In this document: positions 9,119 through 16,441 of the stretch, piece by piece | Numbering within the stretch: the first letter of the stretch is position 1 | Layout of the letters: every line of letters starts with the position of its first letter | Assembly (NCBI RefSeq): GCF_002836515.1 | Contig: NZ_PJBC01000065.1 | Coordinates: 1 to 64,000, forward strand | Direction of reading: 5' to 3' | Length of the DNA: 64,000 bases | DNA from: Pseudomonas sp. Choline-02u-1 | GTDB taxonomy: Bacteria > Pseudomonadota > Gammaproteobacteria > Pseudomonadales > Pseudomonadaceae | Position numbers and translations under genes: made by a program | The notes under the pieces: model-generated | Databases searched by the model: none | What the model saw: the letters and a program-made list of their open reading frames with translations, nothing else | Told to the model about the DNA's origin: nothing

Positions 9119-9457
9119 GTGGATACTCTGTTCACCAAGATCATCAACCGGGAAATCCCGGCCAATATCATTTACGAGGACGACCAGGTTCTGGCCTTCC
9201 ACGACATCGCCCCGCAGGCCCCAGTGCACTTTCTGGTGATTCCGAAGAAACCGGTGCGCACGCTCAATGACCTGACCGAAGACGACAAGGCACTGGCCGG
9301 GCACATTTTGTTCACCGCACAGCGTCTTGCGCTGGAACTGGGTTGTGAAGAAGGCTTTCGCGTGGTGATGAACTGCAATGAACTTGGTGGGCAGACTGTC
9401 TATCACATTCATATGCACGTGCTGGGGCAGCGCCAGATGAACTGGCCGCCGGGCTGA
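9119..9457 (+). CDS. HIT-family purine nucleoside phosphoramidase (HinT-like)
   Basis: Hydrolyses AMP-lysine-type phosphoramidates. The 112-aa protein has the histidine triad HIHMHVLGQ near its C-terminus and the typical start DTLFTKIINREIPANIIYED. Translation starts at a GTG (9119) with GGAG eight nt upstream. Follows the SDR gene by 56 nt. Confidence 0.92.
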   Translation: MDTLFTKIINREIPANIIYEDDQVLAFHDIAPQAPVHFLVIPKKPVRTLNDLTEDDKALAGHILFTAQRLALELGCEEGFRVVMNCNELGGQTVYHIHMHVLGQRQMNWPPG

Positions 9458-9472
9458 AACTCACTGCGGCTT

Positions 9473-9510
9473 GCCGAAGGCTGCAATGCTTTGATTTTGC
9501 AGCCTTCGGC
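9473..9510. repeat. Short inverted repeat related to REP family B
   Basis: GCCGAAGGCTGCAA (9473-9486) and its complement (9497-9510) form a 14-bp stem with a 10-nt loop. The arms match the core GCCGAAGGCTGCGATC of the REP-like repeats found near the agt genes. It could serve as a terminator between the HIT gene and coq7, but there is no T tract. Confidence 0.7.
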
Positions 9511-9613
9511 GACATGGAGCGATAACCCGCAACACTGCGGCCAATGACCCAGCGCAAACCCTCGCCGGCCGATTCGGTTAAACTGGCCGCCGAGATTCTT
9601 CCCGGAGGTCAGC

Positions 9614-10261
9614 ATGACTACCCAACGTCACTACTCGCCCATAGACCGTCTGCTGCTGCAAGCCGATGCCGCGATGCGCACCCTGTTGCCCTTCAGTGGC
9701 CAGCCGTACCGCCCATCGCCGGCGATTCTGCAGCCGGACACGCTAATGAGCGATGAGGACACCCGCCACGTCGCTGGCCTGATGCGCATCAACCACACCG
9801 GCGAGGTCTGCGCCCAGGCGCTGTATCAAGGACAGGCGCTGACCGCCAAGTTGCCGCAGGTGCGCGAAGCGATGGAGCACGCAGCTGAAGAAGAGATCGA
9901 TCATCTGGTCTGGTGTGAGCAGCGCATCCATCAATTGGGCAGTCACACCAGCGTGTTGAATCCATTGTTTTATGGCATGTCGTTCGGCATCGGCGCGGTC
10001 GCCGGGCTGATCAGCGACAAGGTCAGTCTTGGTTTCGTAGCGGCGACCGAGCATCAGGTGTGCAAGCACCTGAACGAGCATCTGGAGCAATTGCCGGCCG
10101 AGGATGAAAAGTCCCGTGCGATTCTCGAGCAGATGCGCATTGATGAAGAACATCATGCGGAGAGCGCCCTGGATGCCGGCGGGTTTCGCTTTCCGGCGCC
10201 AGTGAAGTTCGGCATGAGTTTGTTGGCGAAGGTGATGACCAAAAGTACTTATCGGATCTGA
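9614..10261 (+). CDS. coq7: 2-polyprenyl-3-methyl-6-methoxy-1,4-benzoquinone monooxygenase (Coq7)
   Basis: Di-iron hydroxylase that inserts the C6 hydroxyl in ubiquinone synthesis, the aerobic step catalysed by UbiF in E. coli. The 215-aa protein has the ferritin-like carboxylate ligands in NHTGEVCAQALYQGQ and HAAEEEIDHLVWCEQR, with the second set near RIDEEHHAESA. Start ATG 9614 is preceded by GGAGG. It ends before a bidirectional terminator shared with speD. Confidence 0.95.
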   Translation: MTTQRHYSPIDRLLLQADAAMRTLLPFSGQPYRPSPAILQPDTLMSDEDTRHVAGLMRINHTGEVCAQALYQGQALTAKLPQVREAMEHAAEEEIDHLVWCEQRIHQLGSHTSVLNPLFYGMSFGIGAVAGLISDKVSLGFVAATEHQVCKHLNEHLEQLPAEDEKSRAILEQMRIDEEHHAESALDAGGFRFPAPVKFGMSLLAKVMTKSTYRI

Positions 10262-10288
10262 GATATGTATCGCCCGATATAGCCCTAT

Positions 10289-10313
10289 CGCTGGCAAGCC
10301 AGCTCCCACAGGG
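10289..10313. repeat. REP fragment after coq7
   Basis: The sequence CGCTGGCAAGCCAGCTCCCA followed by CAGG resembles one half of a Pseudomonas REP (GGCAAGCCAGCTCCCAC). TGGC/GCCA makes a short internal hairpin. Only a single unit is visible. Confidence 0.5.
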
Positions 10314-10330
10314 TTTTGTGTAAAGCAAGA

Positions 10331-10357
10331 AAAAGGCGACCAGGAGGTCGCCTTTTT
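10331..10357. terminator. Bidirectional terminator between coq7 and speD
   Basis: AAAAGGCGACC (10331-10341) pairs with GGTCGCCTTTT (10346-10356) around a 4-nt loop, with A and T runs on either side. It serves the convergent coq7 and speD transcripts. Confidence 0.92.
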
Positions 10358-10371
10358 TGTGCCCGAGAATC

Positions 10372-11166
10372 TCAGGTCGGCATGTTGCGCGCGTAGAAGA
10401 TTTCAAGCATTTCGTGTTTCACACGGTCGGTCACCTGAGCACGTTGCTCGGGCGAAAGATTGCTGGTGGCGTCGCCGAACAGGTAGTTGTCCAGCTCGAA
10501 GTTCTTCAGCAGCATTTTGGTGTGGAACAGGTTTTCCTGGTACACGTTCACGTCGGTCATCTGGTACGCGTCGCGAGTGTCTTCGGAGAGGTAGTTCTGG
10601 ATCGAGTTGATCTCGTGGTCGATGAAGTGCTTGTTGCCTTCGACGTCACGAGTGAAGCCGCGCACACGGTAATCCACGGTCACGATGTCCGAATCGAACT
10701 GGTGAATGAGGAAGTTGAGCGCTTTGAGCGGTGAAATGACACCACAGGTCGACACGTCGATATCCACACGGAACGTCGCAATACCATCGTCCGGATGGAT
10801 TTCCGGATAGGTGTGCACCGTGATGTGGCTCTTGTCGAGGTGGGCCAGAATGATTTCCGGCAAGGGGCCCGGCGACTCTTCGATCTGGCTGTCAGTCGGG
10901 GTTACCGGCTCTTCCGAAATCAGAATCGTGACGCTGGCGCCCTGGGGTTCATAGTCCTGACTGGCGATGTTCAGGATGTTGGCACCAATGATCTCGACAA
11001 CTTCTGTGAGAATCTGCGTCAGGCGTTTCGCGTTGTACTCTTGATTGATGTACTCGACGTAAGCCTGCTGGTCTTGCGGGGTTTCCGCGTAGCAGATGTC
11101 ATAGATGTTGAAGCTCAAGGTCTTTGTCAGGTTATTGAACCCGTGGAGCTTGAGTTTGCTTTTCAC
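10372..11166 (-). CDS. speD: S-adenosylmethionine decarboxylase proenzyme
   Basis: Makes decarboxylated SAM for spermidine synthesis. The 264-aa proenzyme is the large proteobacterial form. The self-cleavage site, which yields the pyruvoyl group, is the serine of DKSHITVHTYPEIHP. The start is taken at GTG 11166, giving VKSKLKLHGFNNLTKTLSFN, the family N-terminus, with GAGAG about nine nt upstream. speE is not nearby. The 237 nt upstream, before the OsmC gene, hold no gene I can support. Confidence 0.95.
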   Translation of the reverse strand: MKSKLKLHGFNNLTKTLSFNIYDICYAETPQDQQAYVEYINQEYNAKRLTQILTEVVEIIGANILNIASQDYEPQGASVTILISEEPVTPTDSQIEESPGPLPEIILAHLDKSHITVHTYPEIHPDDGIATFRVDIDVSTCGVISPLKALNFLIHQFDSDIVTVDYRVRGFTRDVEGNKHFIDHEINSIQNYLSEDTRDAYQMTDVNVYQENLFHTKMLLKNFELDNYLFGDATSNLSPEQRAQVTDRVKHEMLEIFYARNMPT

Positions 11167-11403
11167 CGTTAAAAACTCTCTATGTATGCGGCCCGGCCGC
11201 GTGATCAAGCATGCCCGTCAAGTGCGAACGACGCACCTGCGTAGGACGGTTAACACCTCTTCGCGATGGCGATTTTGGTTGTCTGTTCAGGCGGATGATC
11301 CGTCGGCTGACCGATCACTGCCCTGAAAAAAGTGGCGCATTATGCAGACGTCAGCGGGGGATCGCCAGAGTCTGCACTGCTTTTATGATAGTTGAATGTC
11401 GGA

Positions 11404-11826
11404 TCAGCCGAGTTCGACGATTTCATAGTCGTGAGTGATTGCCACACCAGCCGCGCCGAGCATGATCGACGCCGAGCAATACTTCTCGGCAGACAGCTCG
11501 ATGGCGCGCTTGACCTGGGCTTCTTTCAGGCCCCGGCCCTTGACCACGAAGTGCATGTGGATCTTGGTAAAGACCTTGGGATCTTCAGTCGCACGCTCGG
11601 CGTCAAGGAAGGCTTCGCAGCTTTCCACGGCCTGACGCGACTTTTTCAGGATGCTGACCACGTCGAAGTTGCTGCAACCGCCGACACCCAGCAAAAGCAT
11701 TTCCATCGGGCGAACCCCGAGATTACGCCCACCGGCGTCCGGCGGGCCGTCCATCACCACAACATGACCGCTGCCGGATTCGCCGAGGAACATGGCTTCG
11801 CCAGCCCATTGGATGCGTGCCTTCAT
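11404..11826 (-). CDS. OsmC family protein
   Basis: Thiol-dependent peroxidase-like fold. The 140-aa protein (starting MKARIQWAGEAMF at 11826) carries the two redox cysteines of the family, one in GVGGCSNFDVV and one in EKYCSASIML. Members detoxify organic peroxides, but this YhfA-like subgroup is poorly characterised. Lies between speD and vfr, in a position conserved among pseudomonads. Confidence 0.88.
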   Translation of the reverse strand: MKARIQWAGEAMFLGESGSGHVVVMDGPPDAGGRNLGVRPMEMLLLGVGGCSNFDVVSILKKSRQAVESCEAFLDAERATEDPKVFTKIHMHFVVKGRGLKEAQVKRAIELSAEKYCSASIMLGAAGVAITHDYEIVELG

Positions 11827-12055
11827 CGCCCAGACTCCACTGTAAAAAAAGGGTCGCCAGCTTAGCACAGCGCTTTGTCCCGGCAGGAACGACGTCCTAG
11901 GAAGGTTGCTTTCTGGCTGTAGGTAATTTCTCGAATTTTCGACGAAGTGTCTGGTAAGCTGGCGCCAATTCGCTGGCGCTCATTCGTCAGCCCTGTAGCG
12001 ACCGCCTTCAGCGCCTCATAAAAACATCACCGTGCAGTCTTTTCGGGATACAACC

Positions 12056-12700
12056 ATGGTTGCTATTACCCCCACACCCAAAATCAAGAACATCGACAAA
12101 CTGTTGATGCATTGCCAGCGCCGCCGCCACGCAGCCAAGAGCAACATCATCTGCGCCGGCGATCGCTCGGACACGCTGTTCTTCATCATCAAGGGCTCGG
12201 TCACCATCCTCATCGAAGACGACGATGGTCGCGAGATGATCATTGCCTACCTCAACGCCGGCGACTTCTTCGGCGAACTGGGTTTGTTCGAGCAGGCCGG
12301 CCACGAACAGGAACGCAGCGCCTGGGTGCGGGCCAAGGTCGAATGTGAAACTGCGGAAATCAGTTACGCCAAGTTCCGCGAGTTATCGCAGCAGGATCCA
12401 GACATTCTTTACGCGCTCAGCGGACAAATCGCACAGCGCCTGCGCAACACCACGCGCAAAGTCGGCGACCTCGCGTTCTTCGACGTCACCGGCCGCGTCG
12501 CCCGCTGCCTGCTGGAGCTCTGTAAACAGCCGGACGCCATGACTCACCCGGATGGAATGCAGATCAAAGTCACCCGTCAGGAGATCGGTCGAATTGTCGG
12601 TTGCTCGCGAGAGATGGTCGGCCGCGTGCTCAAGGATCTTGAAGAACGCAACCTGGTCGATGTCAAAGGCAAGACCATGGTGGTCTTCGGAACGCGCTGA
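12056..12700 (+). CDS. vfr: cAMP-activated global transcriptional regulator Vfr/CRP
   Basis: The 214-aa CRP-family protein has an N-terminal cyclic-nucleotide-binding domain (GDFFGELGLFE, then ERSAWVRAK with the phosphate-binding Arg-Ser) and a C-terminal helix-turn-helix with TRQEIGRIVGCSREMVGRVL. It is nearly identical in sequence feel to Pseudomonas Vfr. I start at ATG 12056 (MVAITPTP) rather than the in-frame ATG 24 nt upstream. It converges on the lipoate-ligase-like gene with only 9 nt between stops. The 229-nt upstream region is gene-free and should hold its promoter. Confidence 0.95.
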   Translation: MVAITPTPKIKNIDKLLMHCQRRRHAAKSNIICAGDRSDTLFFIIKGSVTILIEDDDGREMIIAYLNAGDFFGELGLFEQAGHEQERSAWVRAKVECETAEISYAKFRELSQQDPDILYALSGQIAQRLRNTTRKVGDLAFFDVTGRVARCLLELCKQPDAMTHPDGMQIKVTRQEIGRIVGCSREMVGRVLKDLEERNLVDVKGKTMVVFGTR

Positions 12701-12709
12701 GCCCGTCAA

Positions 12710-13411
12710 TCAGGCGCTGTAGATCTGCGCCAGCATCAAACGAAACAATTCATCGAGACGCGCCAACGCCTGTGGCGCGTTGAATTTTTCATGCAGGGCG
12801 ATATGACTTTGCGCCCGCACCCGCTGCTCCAGGTCGCAGGCTTCATTGAAGCGATTGACCGCGGCGACCATCGCTTCACGTTCGTCATCCATCAGCATCG
12901 CACCATGCACCAACCCCACCGGACGTTGGCCGCCCTGACTTTGGCGCCAGCGCTGGGCGGTGCCGACCATCTTGCGACCGTCGAGATTGACGTTGAAACG
13001 TCCGTCACAGAATGCGCCGTCGATTTCGCCGACCGACGAGGCGCCACCCAATTCATCCAACAACTGACAGATCGGATCGCACAGACGGCGGTAGCCGGTT
13101 TCGATGCGGTTCAGGTCACCTTCGCTGCGGGGCGGGGCATACACCAAGGCAATGTTGATGGTTGCAGCGGATTGCGGGACAGGTTCGCCGCCGGTCTCGC
13201 GCAACAGCACCGGCCAGCCGGCCATAGCAGAGACTTCGCAGGCGTGGTCGAAGTGCGGGAGTCGGTTGAGGCGACGCGGCATCACTAGCGCGCGGTCGGT
13301 GGGTTGCCAGAACAGCAGGCCGAATTCGGCGTCGCCGGCGCAGACCGAGGCCAGCAAGTCCTGTTCGGCTTGCAGGCCGGATTCGATGGTCAGCGGGGTT
13401 GGCAGCGACAT
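12710..13411 (-). CDS. Lipoate-protein ligase A-like protein
   Basis: BPL/LplA-fold protein of 233 aa. It shows the family's conserved lysine in NLDGRKMVGTAQRWR and the RETGGEPVP loop (the usual R-R-x-x-G-G-G form is altered). It may attach lipoate or octanoate, or act as an amidotransferase, but the altered glycine loop makes the substrate uncertain. Start ATG 13411 has GGAG nearby; further in-frame codons upstream run into a REP element and are not credible. Lies downstream of trpC, with the REP between. Confidence 0.8.
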   Translation of the reverse strand: MSLPTPLTIESGLQAEQDLLASVCAGDAEFGLLFWQPTDRALVMPRRLNRLPHFDHACEVSAMAGWPVLLRETGGEPVPQSAATINIALVYAPPRSEGDLNRIETGYRRLCDPICQLLDELGGASSVGEIDGAFCDGRFNVNLDGRKMVGTAQRWRQSQGGQRPVGLVHGAMLMDDEREAMVAAVNRFNEACDLEQRVRAQSHIALHEKFNAPQALARLDELFRLMLAQIYSA

Positions 13412-13457
13412 GGTGGGCTCCGGCAGATCTGCAATCTGTGGGGGTTTTGAGGGTCTC

Positions 13458-13521
13458 TTCGCGAGCAAGCCCATTCCACATTTGGAATGCATTTCCCTGT
13501 GGGAGCGGGCTTGCTCGCGAA
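13458..13521. repeat. REP pair, family A, downstream of trpC
   Basis: Two inverted arms, TTCGCGAGCAAGCCC (13458-13472) and GGGCTTGCTCGCGAA (13507-13521). The right arm is preceded by TGTGGGAGC. This is the classic P. fluorescens REP core. It may stabilise or end the trpGDC transcript. Confidence 0.85.
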
Positions 13522-13545
13522 TGAGTCGACTCGGTCTGGAGCGAA

Positions 13546-14385
13546 TCAGTCGAGGGTCGAACCGCTTATTACCGGACCGCCACGTTCCGGGAAGAACAGG
13601 CGCTGCAATTCAATGCCCGGATTTTCGGCGCGCATGAACGCTTCCCCGACCAGGAACGAATACACGTCGCTGATTTCCATCAGTTCGACGTCGGCCCGGT
13701 TGAGGATGCCGCTTTCGGTGATCACCAGGCGATCGCGCGGGATGCGCGGCAGCAGGTCGAGAGTGGTTTCCAAGTTGACGTCAAAGGTGTGCAGGTTGCG
13801 GTTGTTGACGCCGACCAGCGGCGTGTCGAGGGTCTTCAACGCGCGCTCCAGTTCGTCACCGTCGTGCACTTCGACCAATACGTCGAGACCGACACCTTTG
13901 GCCACGGCGGCCAGTTCGGCCATTTTCACGTCGTCCAGTGCGGAGACGATCAGCAGGACGCAATCGGCGCCCAGCGCGCGGGCTTCAACGATCTGGTACG
14001 GATCAATCATGAAGTCCTTGCGGATTACCGGCAGTTTGCAGGCAGCGCGCGCCTGTTGCAGGTAGGCGTCGGCACCCTGGAAGTAATCGATGTCGGTCAG
14101 CACCGACAGACACGTCGCCCCGCCCTTCTCGTAGCTTTTGGCGATGTCGGCTGGTACGAAGTCTTCGCGAATCACGCCTTTGCTCGGCGAAGCCTTTTTG
14201 ATTTCGGCAATCACGGCCGGTTGTTTCTTTTTCGCTTGCGCCAGCAATGCCTGGGCAAAACCACGGGGTGCATCGGCCGCCTTGGCCAGACCTTCCAGCT
14301 CGCTCAGGCTGACCCGAGCGCTGCGCTCGGCGACTTCTTCAACCTTGCGCGCCAGAATCTTTTCCAGAACCGTCGGTACACTCAT
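13546..14385 (-). CDS. trpC: Indole-3-glycerol phosphate synthase
   Basis: Closes the indole ring from CdRP in tryptophan synthesis. The 279-aa TIM barrel shows KKASPSKGVI near residue 65, VLTDIDYFQG, VIRKDFMIDPYQI and VGVNNRNLHTF. It is the last gene of trpGDC and overlaps trpD by 4 nt, implying translational coupling. No TrpF domain is fused. Confidence 0.97.
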   Translation of the reverse strand: MSVPTVLEKILARKVEEVAERSARVSLSELEGLAKAADAPRGFAQALLAQAKKKQPAVIAEIKKASPSKGVIREDFVPADIAKSYEKGGATCLSVLTDIDYFQGADAYLQQARAACKLPVIRKDFMIDPYQIVEARALGADCVLLIVSALDDVKMAELAAVAKGVGLDVLVEVHDGDELERALKTLDTPLVGVNNRNLHTFDVNLETTLDLLPRIPRDRLVITESGILNRADVELMEISDVYSFLVGEAFMRAENPGIELQRLFFPERGGPVISGSTLD

Positions 14386-15431
14386 CCTTCATTCTCCACT
14401 TTGAATACCGCGGTAAAGGCACCCAGCTCCTCGAGCTTTTCCCGAGCGAGGCCAGTGTGCAGCGCATCGTGCGCCAGCTCCACACCTTGTTTCAGACTGC
14501 TTGCCAGGTCGGCGGCATACAGCGCCGCACCGGCATTGAGCACAATCATCTCGGCAGCTTTCTGGCCGTTGTCGGTTTTGCGCTTGCCGAGGGCATCGCG
14601 GATCAGCGCCAGCGACGCTTCCGGACCTTCGACCGAGAGACCGTGCAGGCTCTGGCTCTTCATGCCGAGATCTTCCGGTTCGACCCAATATTCAGTGATC
14701 TGGTTGTTTTTCAGCTCGGCGACAAAGGTCGGCGCGGCCAGGCTGAATTCGTCCAGACCGTCCTTCGAATGCACCACCAGCACGTGTTTGCTGCCCAATC
14801 GTTGCAAGACCTCCGCCAATGGGCGGCACAGCGTCTGGGTGAACACGCCCACCACTTGATGCTTCACGCCGGCCGGATTCGTAAGCGGGCCAAGCATGTT
14901 GAACAGTGTGCGCAGGCCGAGTTCGCGGCGCGGGCCAGCGGCGTATTTCATCGCTTTGTGGTGAGTCTGGGCGAACATGAACCCGATACCGACGCTGTCG
15001 ATGCAGCGCGCCACCTGAACCGGCGTCAGGTTCAGGTAGATGCCAGCAGCCTCCAGCAGATCGGCGCTGCCGCTCTTGCCGGACACCGCGCGGTTGCCGT
15101 GCTTGGCGACGGTGCAACCGGCCGCAGCGACAACAAAGGAGGACGCAGTCGATACGTTGAAGATGTTCGCACCGTCACCGCCAGTACCGACGACATCGAC
15201 TACGCCGTCGAGGGTTTTCAGCTCGACCTGATCGGCGAGCTCACGCATCACCGACACGGCGCCAACGATCTCGTCGATGCTCTCGCTCTTCATGCGCATG
15301 GCCATCATGAACGCGCCGATCTGCGCTTCGGTGCATTGCCCGGTCATGATTTCGCGCATCACATCGCGCATTTCATCGGTGCTGAGGTCGAGGTGTTCGA
15401 CGATACGGCTCAGGGCTGTCTTGATATTCAT
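14382..15431 (-). CDS. trpD: Anthranilate phosphoribosyltransferase
   Basis: Transfers phosphoribose from PRPP to anthranilate. The 349-aa protein has the PRPP-binding VVGTGGDGANIFNVST, the KHGNRAVSGKSGSADLLEA block and LGPLTNPAG. It lies between trpG (9-nt gap) and trpC (4-nt overlap). As in other pseudomonads it is not fused to trpG. Confidence 0.97.
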   Translation of the reverse strand: MNIKTALSRIVEHLDLSTDEMRDVMREIMTGQCTEAQIGAFMMAMRMKSESIDEIVGAVSVMRELADQVELKTLDGVVDVVGTGGDGANIFNVSTASSFVVAAAGCTVAKHGNRAVSGKSGSADLLEAAGIYLNLTPVQVARCIDSVGIGFMFAQTHHKAMKYAAGPRRELGLRTLFNMLGPLTNPAGVKHQVVGVFTQTLCRPLAEVLQRLGSKHVLVVHSKDGLDEFSLAAPTFVAELKNNQITEYWVEPEDLGMKSQSLHGLSVEGPEASLALIRDALGKRKTDNGQKAAEMIVLNAGAALYAADLASSLKQGVELAHDALHTGLAREKLEELGAFTAVFKVENEG

Positions 15432-15440
15432 GGGAAGTCC

Positions 15441-16034
15441 TTAGCGCGTGCCGCCGGTTTGTTTGAGGAAATTGGCAAACAGTTCATGACCCTGCTCGGT
15501 GAGGATCGACTCGGGGTGGAACTGCACACCCTCGATATTCAGGGTCTTGTGACGCAGGCCCATAATCTCGTCGATCGAGCCGTCATCGTGCTGGGTCCAC
15601 GCGGTCAGCTCCAGGCAATCGGGCAGGCTGTCGTGCTTGACGATCAGTGAGTGATAACGGGTAACGGTGAGCGGATGATTGAGACCGGCAAACACACCCT
15701 TGTCCTCGTGGAATACCGGGCTAGTCTTACCGTGCATGACCTGACGGGCGCGGATCACGTCGCCGCCGAAGGCCTGGCCGATGGACTGGTGGCCAAGGCA
15801 GACGCCGAGAATCGGCAGTTTGCCGGCGAAGTGTTTGATCGCGTCGATGGAAATGCCCGCCTCGGTGGGCGTGCACGGCCCAGGGGAAACCACGATGCGC
15901 TCGGGATTCAGCGCTTCGATTTCGGCGATGGTCAGTTCGTCGTTGCGCACCACTTTGACCTCGGCACCCAGCTCGCCGAGATATTGCACAACGTTGTAAG
16001 TAAAGGAGTCGTAGTTGTCGATCATCAGCAACAT
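15441..16034 (-). CDS. trpG: Anthranilate synthase component II (glutamine amidotransferase)
   Basis: Supplies ammonia to TrpE; in pseudomonads it may also serve PabB. The 197-aa class I amidotransferase has the nucleophile cysteine in GVCLGHQSIGQAFG and the His-x-Glu pair in VQFHPESILTE. The start is ATG 16034 (MLLMIDNYDSFTYN). The 163 nt between it and the upstream leader-peptide stop contains no gene and probably forms the attenuator. First gene of trpGDC. Confidence 0.97.
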   Translation of the reverse strand: MLLMIDNYDSFTYNVVQYLGELGAEVKVVRNDELTIAEIEALNPERIVVSPGPCTPTEAGISIDAIKHFAGKLPILGVCLGHQSIGQAFGGDVIRARQVMHGKTSPVFHEDKGVFAGLNHPLTVTRYHSLIVKHDSLPDCLELTAWTQHDDGSIDEIMGLRHKTLNIEGVQFHPESILTEQGHELFANFLKQTGGTR

Positions 16035-16174
16035 GGCGTTTCGAACCTCTTGAATTCTGACTTGATGACAGCCTTCAGATGACTTGCCCGCAGGGCGCTG
16101 CGCGATGTCGGACGCGCAGAGGGCGCCAGCACAGCGGCATTTCAAACAGACAAGGAAGGCAAAGCGATACAGAT

Positions 16175-16187
16175 CCGGCGAGGCCGG
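16175..16187 (-). promoter_or_regulatory. Candidate attenuator hairpin in the trpGDC leader
   Basis: In the RNA, CCGGC and GCCGG form a 5-bp stem with a CUC loop, starting 10 nt after the leader-peptide stop. A similar stem follows the trpE leader peptide. No long U run follows, so a simple intrinsic terminator is not certain; it may be part of a larger alternative fold. Confidence 0.4.
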
Positions 16188-16197
16188 CAGAGAAGAT

Positions 16198-16284
16198 TCA
16201 GGCGCGCCAACGCCAGCGGGCGTGAGCCTTGATGACTTGATCCAGAAGTTTGCTGGTGATCAACACGGGGAAGGTCTCGTTCAT
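16198..16284 (-). CDS. trpL: trp leader peptide upstream of trpGDC
   Basis: A 28-codon reading frame, ATG 16284 to TGA 16198, ending in ARWRWRA with two Trp codons (residues 24 and 26) just before the stop. A GGA lies shortly upstream of the start. The last 24 nt are identical to the 3' end of gph at 20071-20094, directly before trpE, and the peptide similarity extends further back (KL..VIKA.ARWRWRA in both). trpE and trpGDC of P. putida are reported to be controlled by attenuation. Stalling at the Trp codons when charged tRNA-Trp is scarce is the expected mechanism. Confidence 0.75.
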   Translation of the reverse strand: MNETFPVLITSKLLDQVIKAHARWRWRA

Positions 16285-16391
16285 ACGTTCCGGCACAGTA
16301 ACTTAGCTGGGCGGAGCGTGCAATATGGCGGGGCCTGCGGGTTATAAAACGGCGGAAGGATTCGCGACCGATGGCAAAATGCCGAACGTTT

Positions 16392-16420
16392 TTGGTACTG
16401 TCGTTTCGTTCACCTACAAC
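16392..16420 (+). promoter_or_regulatory. Candidate promoter for estA
   Basis: TTGGTA (16392-16397) and TACAAC (16415-16420) are 17 nt apart, about 20 nt before the estA start and followed by an A/T-rich run. The divergent trpGDC leader promoter must lie in the same interval, but I could not place it with confidence. This 407-nt trpG-estA gap is otherwise filled by the trp leader. Confidence 0.4.
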
Positions 16421-16441
16421 AATAAATAAACGGACTTGCTC

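Noticed and set aside
16084..16347. Plus-strand open frame of 87 codons between trpG and estA
   Set aside because: Runs antisense to the trp leader, has no ribosome-binding site and no known family.
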